6,158 bases of DNA from positions 1-6,158 of the forward strand of contig JAFGBC010000192.1 of assembly GCA_016933355.1 (NCBI GenBank). Reading direction: 5' to 3'. The number at the start of each line of letters is the position of its first letter. Within the stretch, counting starts at the first letter, position 1. The stretch comes from Candidatus Aminicenantota bacterium (lineage in GTDB: Bacteria > Acidobacteriota > Aminicenantia > Aminicenantales > JAFGBC01). A model generated the notes under the pieces. It saw only the letters and a list, made by a program, of their open reading frames with translations, had not been told where the DNA came from and ran no database searches. The translations under genes and the position numbers were made by a program. Below are positions 1 through 6,134 of this stretch, piece after piece.

Positions 1-1
1 C

Positions 2-853
2 GCCCGGGCCGTCCTCGTCTCGGGCACGGTCGCCTCGCTCTACAGCCTCGGCTACAATTTTCTCCGGGCCGCGCCCGGCGAGCGGATCGCGGGCTTCATG
101 GGCCACTACATGACGCAGGGCGGCCTGCTTCTCCTCTTCGGCGCGCTGGCCTTCCCCTTCGTCCTGTTTCTCAAGACCCGCGAGCGCTTCGTCTGGGCGG
201 CCGCCTTCCTCGCTTCGGTCGTCGCCCTCCTCCTGACTTACACGCGGAGCGCCTGGGTCGGACTGGTCGTCGTCCTCGTCTTTATCCTCCTCCTCTACAA
301 GCCCAAAGCCCTGCTTCTCCTCCCCGTCCTGGCCGCCCTCGCCTATGCCGCCAGCCCGCCCACGATCCGCTACCGAGTCAAGAGCATCGTCAACCCCTAC
401 GCGTACTCCAACCATCTCCGGCTCGAATACTTCAAGGCCGGACTCAAGATCATCCGCGACTTCCCGGTCCACGGGACCGGCCCCGACACGGTCGATATGG
501 TTTTCCAGGACGATCATTACGGGCTGTCCGAGGACGCCAAGCGGAACGTCCATCTCCACAACAACCTGACCCAGATCGCGGCCGAACGCGGCCTGCCCGC
601 CCTCGCCGCTTGGCTCTTGTTCATGGGAGGAGCGTTCGTCTCCGCGCTGCGCCTCTGCCGGGACAGGAGCGCCGCCGTCTTTCCCTACGCGGCGGCGGCG
701 GCGGCGTCCGTGCTGGCCATATTCTGCGCCGGGCTGTTCGAGTATACCTTCGGCGACTCCGAGGTCCTCACCCTGTTCCTGGCCCTTTTGGCCCTCCCCT
801 TCGCCTCCGGGCGGCCGCCGGCCGGCGCCCGCTCCGGTCGGACAGGACCATGA
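2..853 (+). CDS. O-antigen ligase/polymerase-like membrane protein (WaaL/Wzy family), 5' end outside window
   Basis: The frame is open from the left edge, so the gene starts upstream. The visible 283 residues are a C-terminal part; the ATG at 98 lies inside the conserved region and is not the start. Visible segments are a GHYMTQGG motif, then four closely spaced hydrophobic stretches, with TYTRSAWVGL between the second and third. A hydrophilic, probably periplasmic loop follows, containing KIIRDFPVHGTGPDTVD and the HLHNN motif, and then two or three more membrane segments. The family (O-antigen ligase domain, PF04932) typically has this large periplasmic loop with conserved Arg and His, and transfers or polymerises undecaprenyl-linked glycan at the periplasmic side of the inner membrane. 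Ligase and Wzy polymerase cannot be separated from sequence alone. The stop overlaps the next start (ATGA, 850-853), so translation is probably coupled. The family call is confident; the exact substrate is not known. Confidence 0.85.
   Translation, partial: ARAVLVSGTVASLYSLGYNFLRAAPGERIAGFMGHYMTQGGLLLLFGALAFPFVLFLKTRERFVWAAAFLASVVALLLTYTRSAWVGLVVVLVFILLLYKPKALLLLPVLAALAYAASPPTIRYRVKSIVNPYAYSNHLRLEYFKAGLKIIRDFPVHGTGPDTVDMVFQDDHYGLSEDAKRNVHLHNNLTQIAAERGLPALAAWLLFMGGAFVSALRLCRDRSAAVFPYAAAAAASVLAIFCAGLFEYTFGDSEVLTLFLALLALPFASGRPPAGARSGRTGP
689..706 (+). repeat. (GCG)6 trinucleotide repeat inside the ligase-like gene
   Basis: Six identical GCG codons in a row encode Ala6 at the start of the last predicted membrane segment. 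A copy-number change by slippage would add or remove alanines without shifting frame. It is probably just a product of GC-rich alanine codon use. Confidence 0.6.
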
Positions 854-1962
854 GAAAGATTCGGACCGTCCTCCTCGCCCTCCTCCTGGTCTACGCCGTC
901 TGGCTCGTCGTCGTCGTCCTTCGCCACCCCTACCCGAAGGAAACGGCGGACCGCGACCCGCTCGAGCTCCAGGGCGTCTACCATCTCCATACGAAGTATT
1001 CGGACGGACTCGCTTCGGCCGAAAGCGTCGCGCGCTCCGCCCGCCGGGCCGGCCTCGATTTCATCATCCTGACCGACCACGGCAACCCCAACTACGACAG
1101 CTTCGACTTTCAGGGCTGGAAGGACGGCGTCCTGGCCCTGTCGGGCTCCGAGCTCTCGGTCCATCGCGGCCATCTCGTCGCCCTGGGCTTCCGGCGCCCC
1201 GCGGCGGCCTTCTCGCGGTATGCGGAGACGGCCGTCCTGGAAGTCGGGGCCTTGGGCGGGTTCACGATCATCGCCCATCCCTATTCGAAGACGCGCTGGT
1301 CCTGGGGCGAGCCGGTTGGGTACCAAGGCATCGAGCTCATCAACGGCGACAGCGTGCTCCGCAAAGATGTCCTGCCGTCGCTTCCTTACCTTCCGGCCCT
1401 CCTCTTCCGGCCCCGGCTGACGATGATCAAGATGCTCGACGACCCGGCGGCCGAGATGCGGAAGTGGGACGCGTTGAGCCGGGACGCCGAGGTTTACGGT
1501 TATTTCAGCGCGGACGCCCACGTCCTGCACCGGCTTCTGTTTTCGTTCGTGCGCCTGCACGTCCTGCTCGACGCCCCGCTCGCTCGCGACTTCGAAGCCG
1601 CCGCGTCCTCCGTCTGGGGCGCGCTGCGGAGCGGCCGCTTCTACAACGCCGTGACGGCGGCCGCGCCGGCGGCCGGCTTCCGGTTCTGGGGCGAGCAGGA
1701 CGGCCGCGTCGTCCCGATGGGGGGGTCGGCCGACCCGGCCCTGCCCCTGACCCTCCGCGTCCGGGCGCCGTGGAGCTTCGGACAGACGACGACCCTCATC
1801 CGCAACGGCGAGACGCTCCTGGTCTCGAAGGATACGGCGCTCCGCCTGGACGTCCGCGCCCCCGGCGTCTACCGGGTCGAGGTGACGTTGCCGGAGCGGA
1901 CGGGACTCCGCCGCCGCGTCCCCTGGGTCGTCTCCAACCCCATCTTCCTGAGGAAGGACTGA
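850..1962 (+). CDS. Membrane-anchored PHP-domain metal-dependent hydrolase (CehA/McbA-like)
   Basis: This is a 370-residue protein. Residues 1-4 are basic (MRKIR) and residues 6-24 form one hydrophobic segment, which suggests a signal anchor with the catalytic part outside the cytoplasm. The PHP metal-binding set looks complete: YHLH (H45, H47), SDG (D52), LTDHGN (D76, H77), GSE (E101), RGHLVALG (H108), IIAHPY (H143) and SADAH (D222, H224). Residues about 298-370 look beta-rich and end in WVVSNPIFL, as in other PHP proteins with a C-terminal Ig-like domain. PHP enzymes usually hydrolyse phosphate esters or related bonds using two or three metal ions; the substrate here is unknown. The chosen start at 850 overlaps the upstream stop by four bases, has a GGACAGGA purine-rich stretch just ahead, and leads straight into the anchor. 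An in-frame start at 610 would only add a shadow of the ligase gene. Context suggests trimming or dephosphorylation in envelope glycan assembly, which is inference. Confidence 0.85.
   Translation: MRKIRTVLLALLLVYAVWLVVVVLRHPYPKETADRDPLELQGVYHLHTKYSDGLASAESVARSARRAGLDFIILTDHGNPNYDSFDFQGWKDGVLALSGSELSVHRGHLVALGFRRPAAAFSRYAETAVLEVGALGGFTIIAHPYSKTRWSWGEPVGYQGIELINGDSVLRKDVLPSLPYLPALLFRPRLTMIKMLDDPAAEMRKWDALSRDAEVYGYFSADAHVLHRLLFSFVRLHVLLDAPLARDFEAAASSVWGALRSGRFYNAVTAAAPAAGFRFWGEQDGRVVPMGGSADPALPLTLRVRAPWSFGQTTTLIRNGETLLVSKDTALRLDVRAPGVYRVEVTLPERTGLRRRVPWVVSNPIFLRKD
1951..1957 (+). promoter_or_regulatory. Ribosome binding site for the heptose kinase
   Basis: AGGAAGG lies eight bases before the ATG at 1966, inside the last codons of the PHP gene. 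It supports 1966 as the start and shows that genes in this segment do use Shine-Dalgarno initiation, in contrast to purF. Confidence 0.75.
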
Positions 1963-1965
1963 GCC

Positions 1966-2955
1966 ATGATCGGAATCCGCCGGGAGGCTCTCAGCGCCGT
2001 CGTCCGCGGCTTCAGGGGCAAGCGCGTCCTCGTCCTGGGCGACCTCATGCTCGACCGCTATATCTGGGGCGGCGTCTCGAGGATCTCGCCCGAAGCGCCG
2101 GTTCCCGTCGTCGCCGTTCACGCCGAGACCTCCTGCCTGGGCGGCGCCGGGAACGTCGGCCACAACCTGGAAAGCCTGGGCGCCCGGCCTTTCCTGGTCG
2201 GCCTCGTCGGCAAGGACGAAGCCGGCCGCTGGATCCGGGACCAGATCGCGGACCGTCGCGGGATCTTCGTCGACGAGAAACGGCCGACCACGGTCAAGAC
2301 GCGGATCATCGCCCACCACCAGCAGGTCGTCCGGGTCGACAAGGAGCAGCGGGCGAAGCTCTCCCCCGACCTCGAGAAGCGGATCTTGGCGGGCATCGCC
2401 GCCGCTCCCTGCAAAGGCATCGTCATCTCCGATTACGACAAGGGCCTCCTGACCGCGACCCTCGTCCCGGCCGTGCTGGCGCTGGCCCGGGCGCGGCGGA
2501 TTCCGGTCTTCGTCGACCCCAAGGTCGAGCGCTTCCCGCTTTACACGCCGGTGACCCTCATCACGCCCAACCACCACGAGGCCGAGCTCGTCGTCGGCCA
2601 TCCCTGCCGGACCGACGCCCAGGTCGAGAAGGCCGGCGAGGAGATCCTGGACCGCGTCTCGGCCCGCTACCTGATCCTCAAGCGGGGCGAGCAGGGCATG
2701 ACCGTCTTCGAGCGGGGCAAGCGCCCCATCCACATCCCGACCAACGCCCAGGAGGTCTTCGACGTGACCGGCGCCGGCGACACGGTCATCGCCACGGCGG
2801 CTCTGGCCCTCCTGGCCGGGGCGAACATCAGGGAAGCGGCGGTGCTGGCCAACGCGGCGGCCGCCATCGTCGTCGGCAAGATCGGCACGGCCACGGCGAC
2901 GGCCGCCGAGCTCCTGGCCGCCGTGACGCAGCAGCAGAAAAGAAAGCGCCCATGA
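1966..2955 (+). CDS. rfaE1: D-glycero-beta-D-manno-heptose-7-phosphate kinase (RfaE1/HldA, PfkB family)
   Basis: The protein phosphorylates D-glycero-D-manno-heptose 7-phosphate at C1 to give the 1,7-bisphosphate, a cytoplasmic step toward ADP-heptose for the LPS inner core. It is 329 residues, the size of the kinase domain alone; bifunctional HldE adds a nucleotidyltransferase domain that is absent here. Motifs in order are GDLMLDRYIWG (25-35) with SRISPEAPVPVV, PfkB signature 1 GGAGNVGHNLESLGA (59-73), RPTTVKTRII with HHQQVVRVDKE (106-127), ISDYDKG (154-160), VDPK (183-186), TPNHHEAE (200-207), LKRGEQG (238-244), and the catalytic DVTGAGDT (266-273) with base D272. The stretch before RPTTVKTR (about 95-105) seems a few residues shorter than usual. 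The start has a good ribosome binding site and lies three bases after the PHP stop, so the genes are probably cotranscribed. A related PfkB sugar kinase is possible but less likely. The partner adenylyltransferase is not in this window. Confidence 0.93.
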   Translation: MIGIRREALSAVVRGFRGKRVLVLGDLMLDRYIWGGVSRISPEAPVPVVAVHAETSCLGGAGNVGHNLESLGARPFLVGLVGKDEAGRWIRDQIADRRGIFVDEKRPTTVKTRIIAHHQQVVRVDKEQRAKLSPDLEKRILAGIAAAPCKGIVISDYDKGLLTATLVPAVLALARARRIPVFVDPKVERFPLYTPVTLITPNHHEAELVVGHPCRTDAQVEKAGEEILDRVSARYLILKRGEQGMTVFERGKRPIHIPTNAQEVFDVTGAGDTVIATAALALLAGANIREAAVLANAAAAIVVGKIGTATATAAELLAAVTQQQKRKRP

Positions 2956-3021
2956 ACCTCGCGCCCGGTCGGGTCGCGAAGGCGCCGCGGCTCTGAAGCG
3001 GAACCGTCGAAAGCGAAACGG

Positions 3022-3543
3022 ATGTATCCCTACCTTCGCGTGGCCGGAGTCCTGGCCGGGTCCCTCGTCAAGCCCAGGCTCCGGATCGACGATACGAGCG
3101 AGCTTCGGCTCCGCGTTTGGCCGGGCGACATCGACCTCTATCCGGAGATGAACAACGGCCGGTTCTGGACCGTCATGGACCTCGGCCGCTACGACCTCGC
3201 CGCCCGGACCGGACTGGTGCGGACGGCCCACCGGATGGGGTGGCTGTTCGTCGTAGCCGGGGGCAGCATCCGCTACCGGAGGCGCCTCCCTCCGTTTGGA
3301 CGCTTCCTCCTCCGGACCTCTCTCGTCGGACACGACGGCCGCTGGTTCTATTTCGACCAGGAATTCGTCCGGGGCGGCCGGATGGCCGCCCAAGCCGTGG
3401 TCCGGGCCGGCCTACGAACGGCGAAGACGGCGATCCCGGCCCAAACGGTGCTGGAGGCCTTGGGCCGGGGCGATTGGGCTCCCCCGCTTCCGGACTGGAT
3501 CCGCGCCTGGATCGAGGCGGAAGAAACCCGCCCATCGATCTGA
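3022..3543 (+). CDS. THEM6/4HBT_2-type hotdog-fold thioesterase-like protein
   Basis: This 173-residue protein has one hotdog domain. The recognisable core is LRLRVWPGDIDLYPEMNNGRFW (about 29-49), where other members have a W-P-x-D-x-D...H-M-N-N-G-R-Y pattern. It continues as VMDLGRYDL, then GSIRYRRRLPPFGRF (81-95), then WFYFDQEFVRGGRMAAQAVVRAGLR (108-132). Acidic residues D36 and D38 precede the MNNGR helix, where acyl-CoA thioesterases of this fold place a catalytic acid. The usual His before MNN is Glu42 here. Family members are thought to act on acyl-CoA or acyl-ACP, but THEM6-like proteins are poorly characterised, so the substrate is unassigned. Start 3022 fits the family's short N-terminal lead-in, yet I see no good Shine-Dalgarno sequence nearby. 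It lies 66 bases after the kinase in the same frame and may share its transcript. No promoter is obvious in that gap. Confidence 0.82.
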   Translation: MYPYLRVAGVLAGSLVKPRLRIDDTSELRLRVWPGDIDLYPEMNNGRFWTVMDLGRYDLAARTGLVRTAHRMGWLFVVAGGSIRYRRRLPPFGRFLLRTSLVGHDGRWFYFDQEFVRGGRMAAQAVVRAGLRTAKTAIPAQTVLEALGRGDWAPPLPDWIRAWIEAEETRPSI

Positions 3544-3548
3544 GGAAA

Positions 3549-3573
3549 CGTCCGCCGGGACGAAAACGCGTCC
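3549..3573 (+). repeat. Two competing short hairpins after the thioesterase gene
   Basis: CGTCC (3549-3553), GGACG (3558-3562) and CGTCC (3569-3573) follow one another, so the middle arm can pair with either flank. The stems are five base pairs with loops of four or six. They begin just after the stop at 3543. No T-tract follows, so a classical intrinsic terminator is not supported; a weak terminator or chance structure in GC-rich DNA remain possible. Confidence 0.3.
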
Positions 3574-3609
3574 TTCGAAGCCCGGCGGCCGAACCTCCCC
3601 GACGGAAGC

Positions 3610-3633
3610 GATCGCGCCGTCGCGTCGGCGATC
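3610..3633 (+). repeat. Inverted repeat upstream of purF promoter
   Basis: GATCGC (3610-3615) and GCGATC (3628-3633) form a perfect six-base inverted repeat with a 12-base GC-rich centre. It ends about 13 bases before the candidate -35 box of purF. It could be a regulator site or part of a terminator-like structure, but no T-tract follows and short repeats are common in such GC-rich DNA. Confidence 0.3.
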
Positions 3634-3646
3634 CCAAGCCCGCTAT

Positions 3647-3674
3647 TTCAGACGCGGGCGACTCGAGTTATAAT
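3647..3674 (+). promoter_or_regulatory. Sigma-70-type promoter for purF, probably giving a leaderless mRNA
   Basis: A perfect TATAAT -10 box (3669-3674) sits in a conspicuously AT-rich stretch (3668-3679) within otherwise GC-rich sequence. TTCAGA (3647-3652) matches the -35 consensus at four of six positions with a 16-base spacer. Normal -10 geometry would start transcription near 3680-3682, only two to four bases ahead of the purF ATG at 3684. No Shine-Dalgarno sequence precedes that ATG. The -10 match and position are seen directly; the start site is inferred. Confidence 0.7.
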
Positions 3675-3683
3675 AGTAACCCT

Positions 3684-5153
3684 ATGTGCGGCGTTCTCGG
3701 TGTCATCGGCAACGGCGACGTCTTCCGCGACCTCTACCAGGGGCTGCTGGCCGTCCAGCACCGCGGCCAGGACGCGGCCGGGATCATCACCTACGACGGC
3801 CGCTTCCACGCCAAGAAGGGAAAGGGACTCGTCCAGGATATTTTCGGCCCCGAAGCCGTCCTCCAGCTGCGCGGCCCCGTCGGGATCGGCCAAACCCGCT
3901 ATCCGACGGTCGGCGGCGGCAGCGACGAGGACGCCCAGCCCTTCCAGGTCAACTCGCCGTTCGGGATCATCATGGCCCACAACGGGAACGTCGTCAATTA
4001 CCGCGCGCTTAAGCAGGAACTGTTCTCGACCTACCACCGCCTCCTGAATTCGGACTGCGACGTCGAAGTCATCCTCAACATCTTCGCCCAGGAGCTGGCC
4101 CAGCCCAGAGTCGAGAAGGTGAGCCCCGAGGACGTCTTCCGGGCCGTCGAGGGGGTCTACGCCAAGGTCAAGGGCGCCTATTCCGTCGTCGCCTACGTCG
4201 CCGAGCAAGGGATGGTCGCCTTCCGCGATCCCTACGGGATCAAGCCCCTCGTCTTCGGCCGGCGCAAGGACGGCATCCTCGACTCGTTCGCCTTCGGCTC
4301 TGAGACGGTCTCGCTCAACATCATGAACTTCGCGGATATCCGCTCTCTCGAGCCGGGCGAGACCGTCTTCATCGACCGCAACCGGGCCGTCCACGCCCGA
4401 AGGCTCGTCCGCTGTCCCCACACGCCGTGTCTCTTCGAATGGGTTTACTTCGCGCGGCCCGACTCCTTCATCGACGACGTCAACGTCTACGACTGCCGGG
4501 TCAACCTGGGCCGCTTCCTGGCCGAGGAGATCCGCAAGTCGGGAATCGAAATCGACGTCGTCGTCCCCGTCCCCGACTCGGCCCGGGACGCGGCGATCGA
4601 GATCGCCCGGACGCTCGACCTCAAGTACCGCGAGGCCCTGGTCAAGAACCGCTACATCGGCCGGACCTTCATCATGCCCGCCGACCGCAAGCGCAAGTCC
4701 TCGGTCCGGATCAAGCTCAACCCGATCGCCTCCGAGCTCAAGGACCGCAACGTCCTCCTCGTCGACGACAGCATCGTCCGCGGCAACACGTCCAAGGCCA
4801 TCGTCGAGATGGTCCGCGAGTGCGGCGCGAAGAAGGTCTACTTCGCCTCCTACTCGCCGCCGCTCCGCTTCCCCTGCGTCTACGGGATCGACATGCAGAC
4901 GACCCGGGAGTTCGTCGCCCGCGACGCCGACAATGAGGAGATCGCCCGCAAGATCGGGGTCGACAAGGTCATCTACCAGTCCCTGGAATCCCTTAAGAAG
5001 GCGGTCCAGATCGGCAACCCCAAGCTGACGAAGTTCTGCGCCGCCTGCTTCGACGGCGCCTATCCGACGGGCGACGTGACGCCCGAGCTCCTCGAGGAGA
5101 TCGAGGCGGAGCGGAAGGCCTACCAGGACCGCCAGCTCGAGCTCAACATCTAG
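3684..5153 (+). CDS. purF: Amidophosphoribosyltransferase PurF
   Basis: This enzyme catalyses the first committed step of de novo purine synthesis, forming 5-phosphoribosylamine from PRPP and glutamine in the cytosol. The product is 489 residues, close to the usual length. Cys2 (MCGVLGVIG) is the glutaminase nucleophile and needs only Met removal, so the start is fixed at 3684 even though the frame is open well upstream. The N-terminal Ntn domain shows LLAVQHRGQDAAGI (21-34), GIGQTRYPTVG (67-77) and AHNGN (98-102). The phosphoribosyltransferase domain shows VVPVPDSARDAA (293-304), KNRYIGRTFI (321-330) and the PRPP loop VLLVDDSIVRGNTS (357-370). C244 (or C249), C398 and the CAAC pair C452/C455 match the pattern of iron-sulfur PurF proteins of the Bacillus type. 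Family enzymes are feedback-inhibited by purine nucleotides. No other purine gene lies in the window; a dedicated promoter is proposed just upstream. The 3' end overlaps convergent rmd by four bases. Confidence 0.97.
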   Translation: MCGVLGVIGNGDVFRDLYQGLLAVQHRGQDAAGIITYDGRFHAKKGKGLVQDIFGPEAVLQLRGPVGIGQTRYPTVGGGSDEDAQPFQVNSPFGIIMAHNGNVVNYRALKQELFSTYHRLLNSDCDVEVILNIFAQELAQPRVEKVSPEDVFRAVEGVYAKVKGAYSVVAYVAEQGMVAFRDPYGIKPLVFGRRKDGILDSFAFGSETVSLNIMNFADIRSLEPGETVFIDRNRAVHARRLVRCPHTPCLFEWVYFARPDSFIDDVNVYDCRVNLGRFLAEEIRKSGIEIDVVVPVPDSARDAAIEIARTLDLKYREALVKNRYIGRTFIMPADRKRKSSVRIKLNPIASELKDRNVLLVDDSIVRGNTSKAIVEMVRECGAKKVYFASYSPPLRFPCVYGIDMQTTREFVARDADNEEIARKIGVDKVIYQSLESLKKAVQIGNPKLTKFCAACFDGAYPTGDVTPELLEEIEAERKAYQDRQLELNI

Positions 5154-6103
5154 CCCGCGCTTCCGGCTCTCGCCCGGCGGTCCTCGAGCAGGTCGCGCAG
5201 CGTCCGGCCGAGGGGGGTGCGCGGCTCCCAGCCCGTTTCGGCCCGGATCTTTTCGTTGTCTCCGGTCAGCGTGGGGATGTCGACCTTGCGGAAGCGGGCG
5301 GCGTCGGCCTCGACGCGGATCGGCTCTCCGGACATGGCCAGCAGGCTGTCCAGGATCCAGCGCAGCGAAACGGCATGGCCCGAGGCGATGTTGTAGACCT
5401 CGCCGGCCCGCCCTTTGTCGAGGAGCGCGAGGTAGGCGCGGACGACGTCCCGGACGTCTAAAAAATCCCGCTCGACGTCGACGTTCCCGACCCGGATGAC
5501 GGGCTCGGCCGCGCCCCGCTCGATCCGGGCGATCTGGGAGGCCCAATCCGAGCAGACGAAATCGGGGCTTTGCCCGGGGCCGGTGTGGGGGAAGGGGCGG
5601 GCGACGACGACGTTCAGCGTCTCGACCCGGGCGTAGAAGCCGGCCAGGAGCTCGGCGCAGATCTTCGTGTAGGCGTAAGGGCTCACGGCCTGGGTCGGAT
5701 GGTCCTCGCGGAGACGGGCGTCGCGCAGGCCGTGGACGCCGTAGACGTCGGAGGAGCTGACGAGAAGGACCCGCGCCCCGGGCGCTCCGCTCCGGACGGC
5801 CTCGAGCAGATGGTAGGTCCCCATCAGGTTGGTCTCCAGGGTCTCGGTCCGCCGCTCCCAGGAATGCCCGACGTTGGACAGGGCGGCCAGATGGACGATC
5901 CGGTCCGGCCGAGCGTCGCGGACGGCGCTCCGGACTTCGGCCTCGGAGCGGAGGTCGAGGTAGAAGACGCAGCCCGCTTCCTCGGCGTGCTCGGGAAAGC
6001 AGGTCCCCAGGACCTTCGCCCCCTCGGCTTCGAGCTGGGCGCGCAGGTGGCGGCCGACGAACCCCGTCAGCCCCGTGACGAACACCCGACAGCTTTCCTC
6101 CAC
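5150..6103 (-). CDS. rmd: GDP-4-keto-6-deoxy-D-mannose reductase (extended SDR family)
   Basis: The likely reaction is NAD(P)H-dependent reduction of GDP-4-keto-6-deoxy-D-mannose to GDP-D-rhamnose, a cytoplasmic donor for O-antigen or other surface glycans. From GTG 6103 the protein is 317 residues. It shows the Rossmann motif GLTGFVG (11-17), YLDLRS (48-53), AALSNVGHSW (73-82), VSSSDVYG (115-122), and the catalytic Y143/K147 pair in SPYAYTK. RPFPHTGPGQSPDFVCSDW (169-187), VGNVDVERDFLDVRDV (205-220), EVYNIASG (235-242) and VDIPTLTGDNEKIR (274-287) are characteristic of Rmd-type reductases. Other GDP- or dTDP-sugar reductases and epimerases of the same family are the main alternatives. The start is uncertain: GTG 6085 (six codons in) has a much better ribosome binding site and would give 311 residues beginning MFVTG. 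The partner 4,6-dehydratase (Gmd) is not visible. The stop shares CTAG with purF. Confidence 0.88.
   Translation of the reverse strand: MEESCRVFVTGLTGFVGRHLRAQLEAEGAKVLGTCFPEHAEEAGCVFYLDLRSEAEVRSAVRDARPDRIVHLAALSNVGHSWERRTETLETNLMGTYHLLEAVRSGAPGARVLLVSSSDVYGVHGLRDARLREDHPTQAVSPYAYTKICAELLAGFYARVETLNVVVARPFPHTGPGQSPDFVCSDWASQIARIERGAAEPVIRVGNVDVERDFLDVRDVVRAYLALLDKGRAGEVYNIASGHAVSLRWILDSLLAMSGEPIRVEADAARFRKVDIPTLTGDNEKIRAETGWEPRTPLGRTLRDLLEDRRARAGSAG
6095..6101 (-). promoter_or_regulatory. Strong Shine-Dalgarno favouring a GTG start at 6085 for rmd
   Basis: On the minus strand GGAGGAA lies nine bases before a GTG codon (6085-6083) that is in frame with rmd. The GTG at 6103 overlaps this motif and has only a G-run, no clear Shine-Dalgarno, upstream. 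The motif therefore argues for the shorter protein, although the longer one has a more usual lead-in to the first beta strand. Confidence 0.5.
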
Positions 6104-6134
6104 GGCGCCCCCCGCGCGGCCCGGCCGCGACCGC

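Noticed and set aside
901..920. CGT/GTC repeat run early in the PHP gene
   Set aside because: It simply encodes consecutive valines in the membrane anchor, using the favoured GTC codon.
1464..2996. A 510-codon plus-strand frame overlapping the PHP and kinase genes
   Set aside because: It is an Arg/Pro/Gly-rich frameshifted shadow of two well-supported proteins.
2952..2996. A 14-codon ORF (MNLAPGRVAKAPRL) starting in the ATGA at the kinase stop
   Set aside because: It has tempting coupling geometry, but it is very short, has no visible homology or regulatory features, and an ATGA at a stop is easily met by chance. It could be a decayed downstream gene start, but I cannot support it.
685..3393. 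A 902-codon open frame on the minus strand, antisense to four genes
   Set aside because: It lies opposite four recognisable plus-strand proteins, has a low-complexity Gly/Asp/Arg/Val-rich translation with no domain I recognise, and is explained by G/C-biased third positions removing stops in the other frames.
3117..3683. An N-terminal extension of PurF, since its frame is open upstream to 3117
   Set aside because: The catalytic cysteine must become N-terminal and follows the ATG at 3684 directly. The upstream frame is a shadow of the thioesterase gene, and no known propeptide pattern is visible.
5088..5099. Perfect 12-base palindrome CTCCTCGAGGAG near the purF 3' end as a possible terminator
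   Set aside because: It is accounted for by the LLEE codons of PurF, has no loop and no T-tract, and similar short palindromes are frequent in this composition.
3648..5546. A 632-codon minus-strand open frame opposite purF and crossing into rmd
   Set aside because: The translation is Asp/Val/Arg-rich shadow sequence with no recognisable domain, and PurF and Rmd account for both regions.
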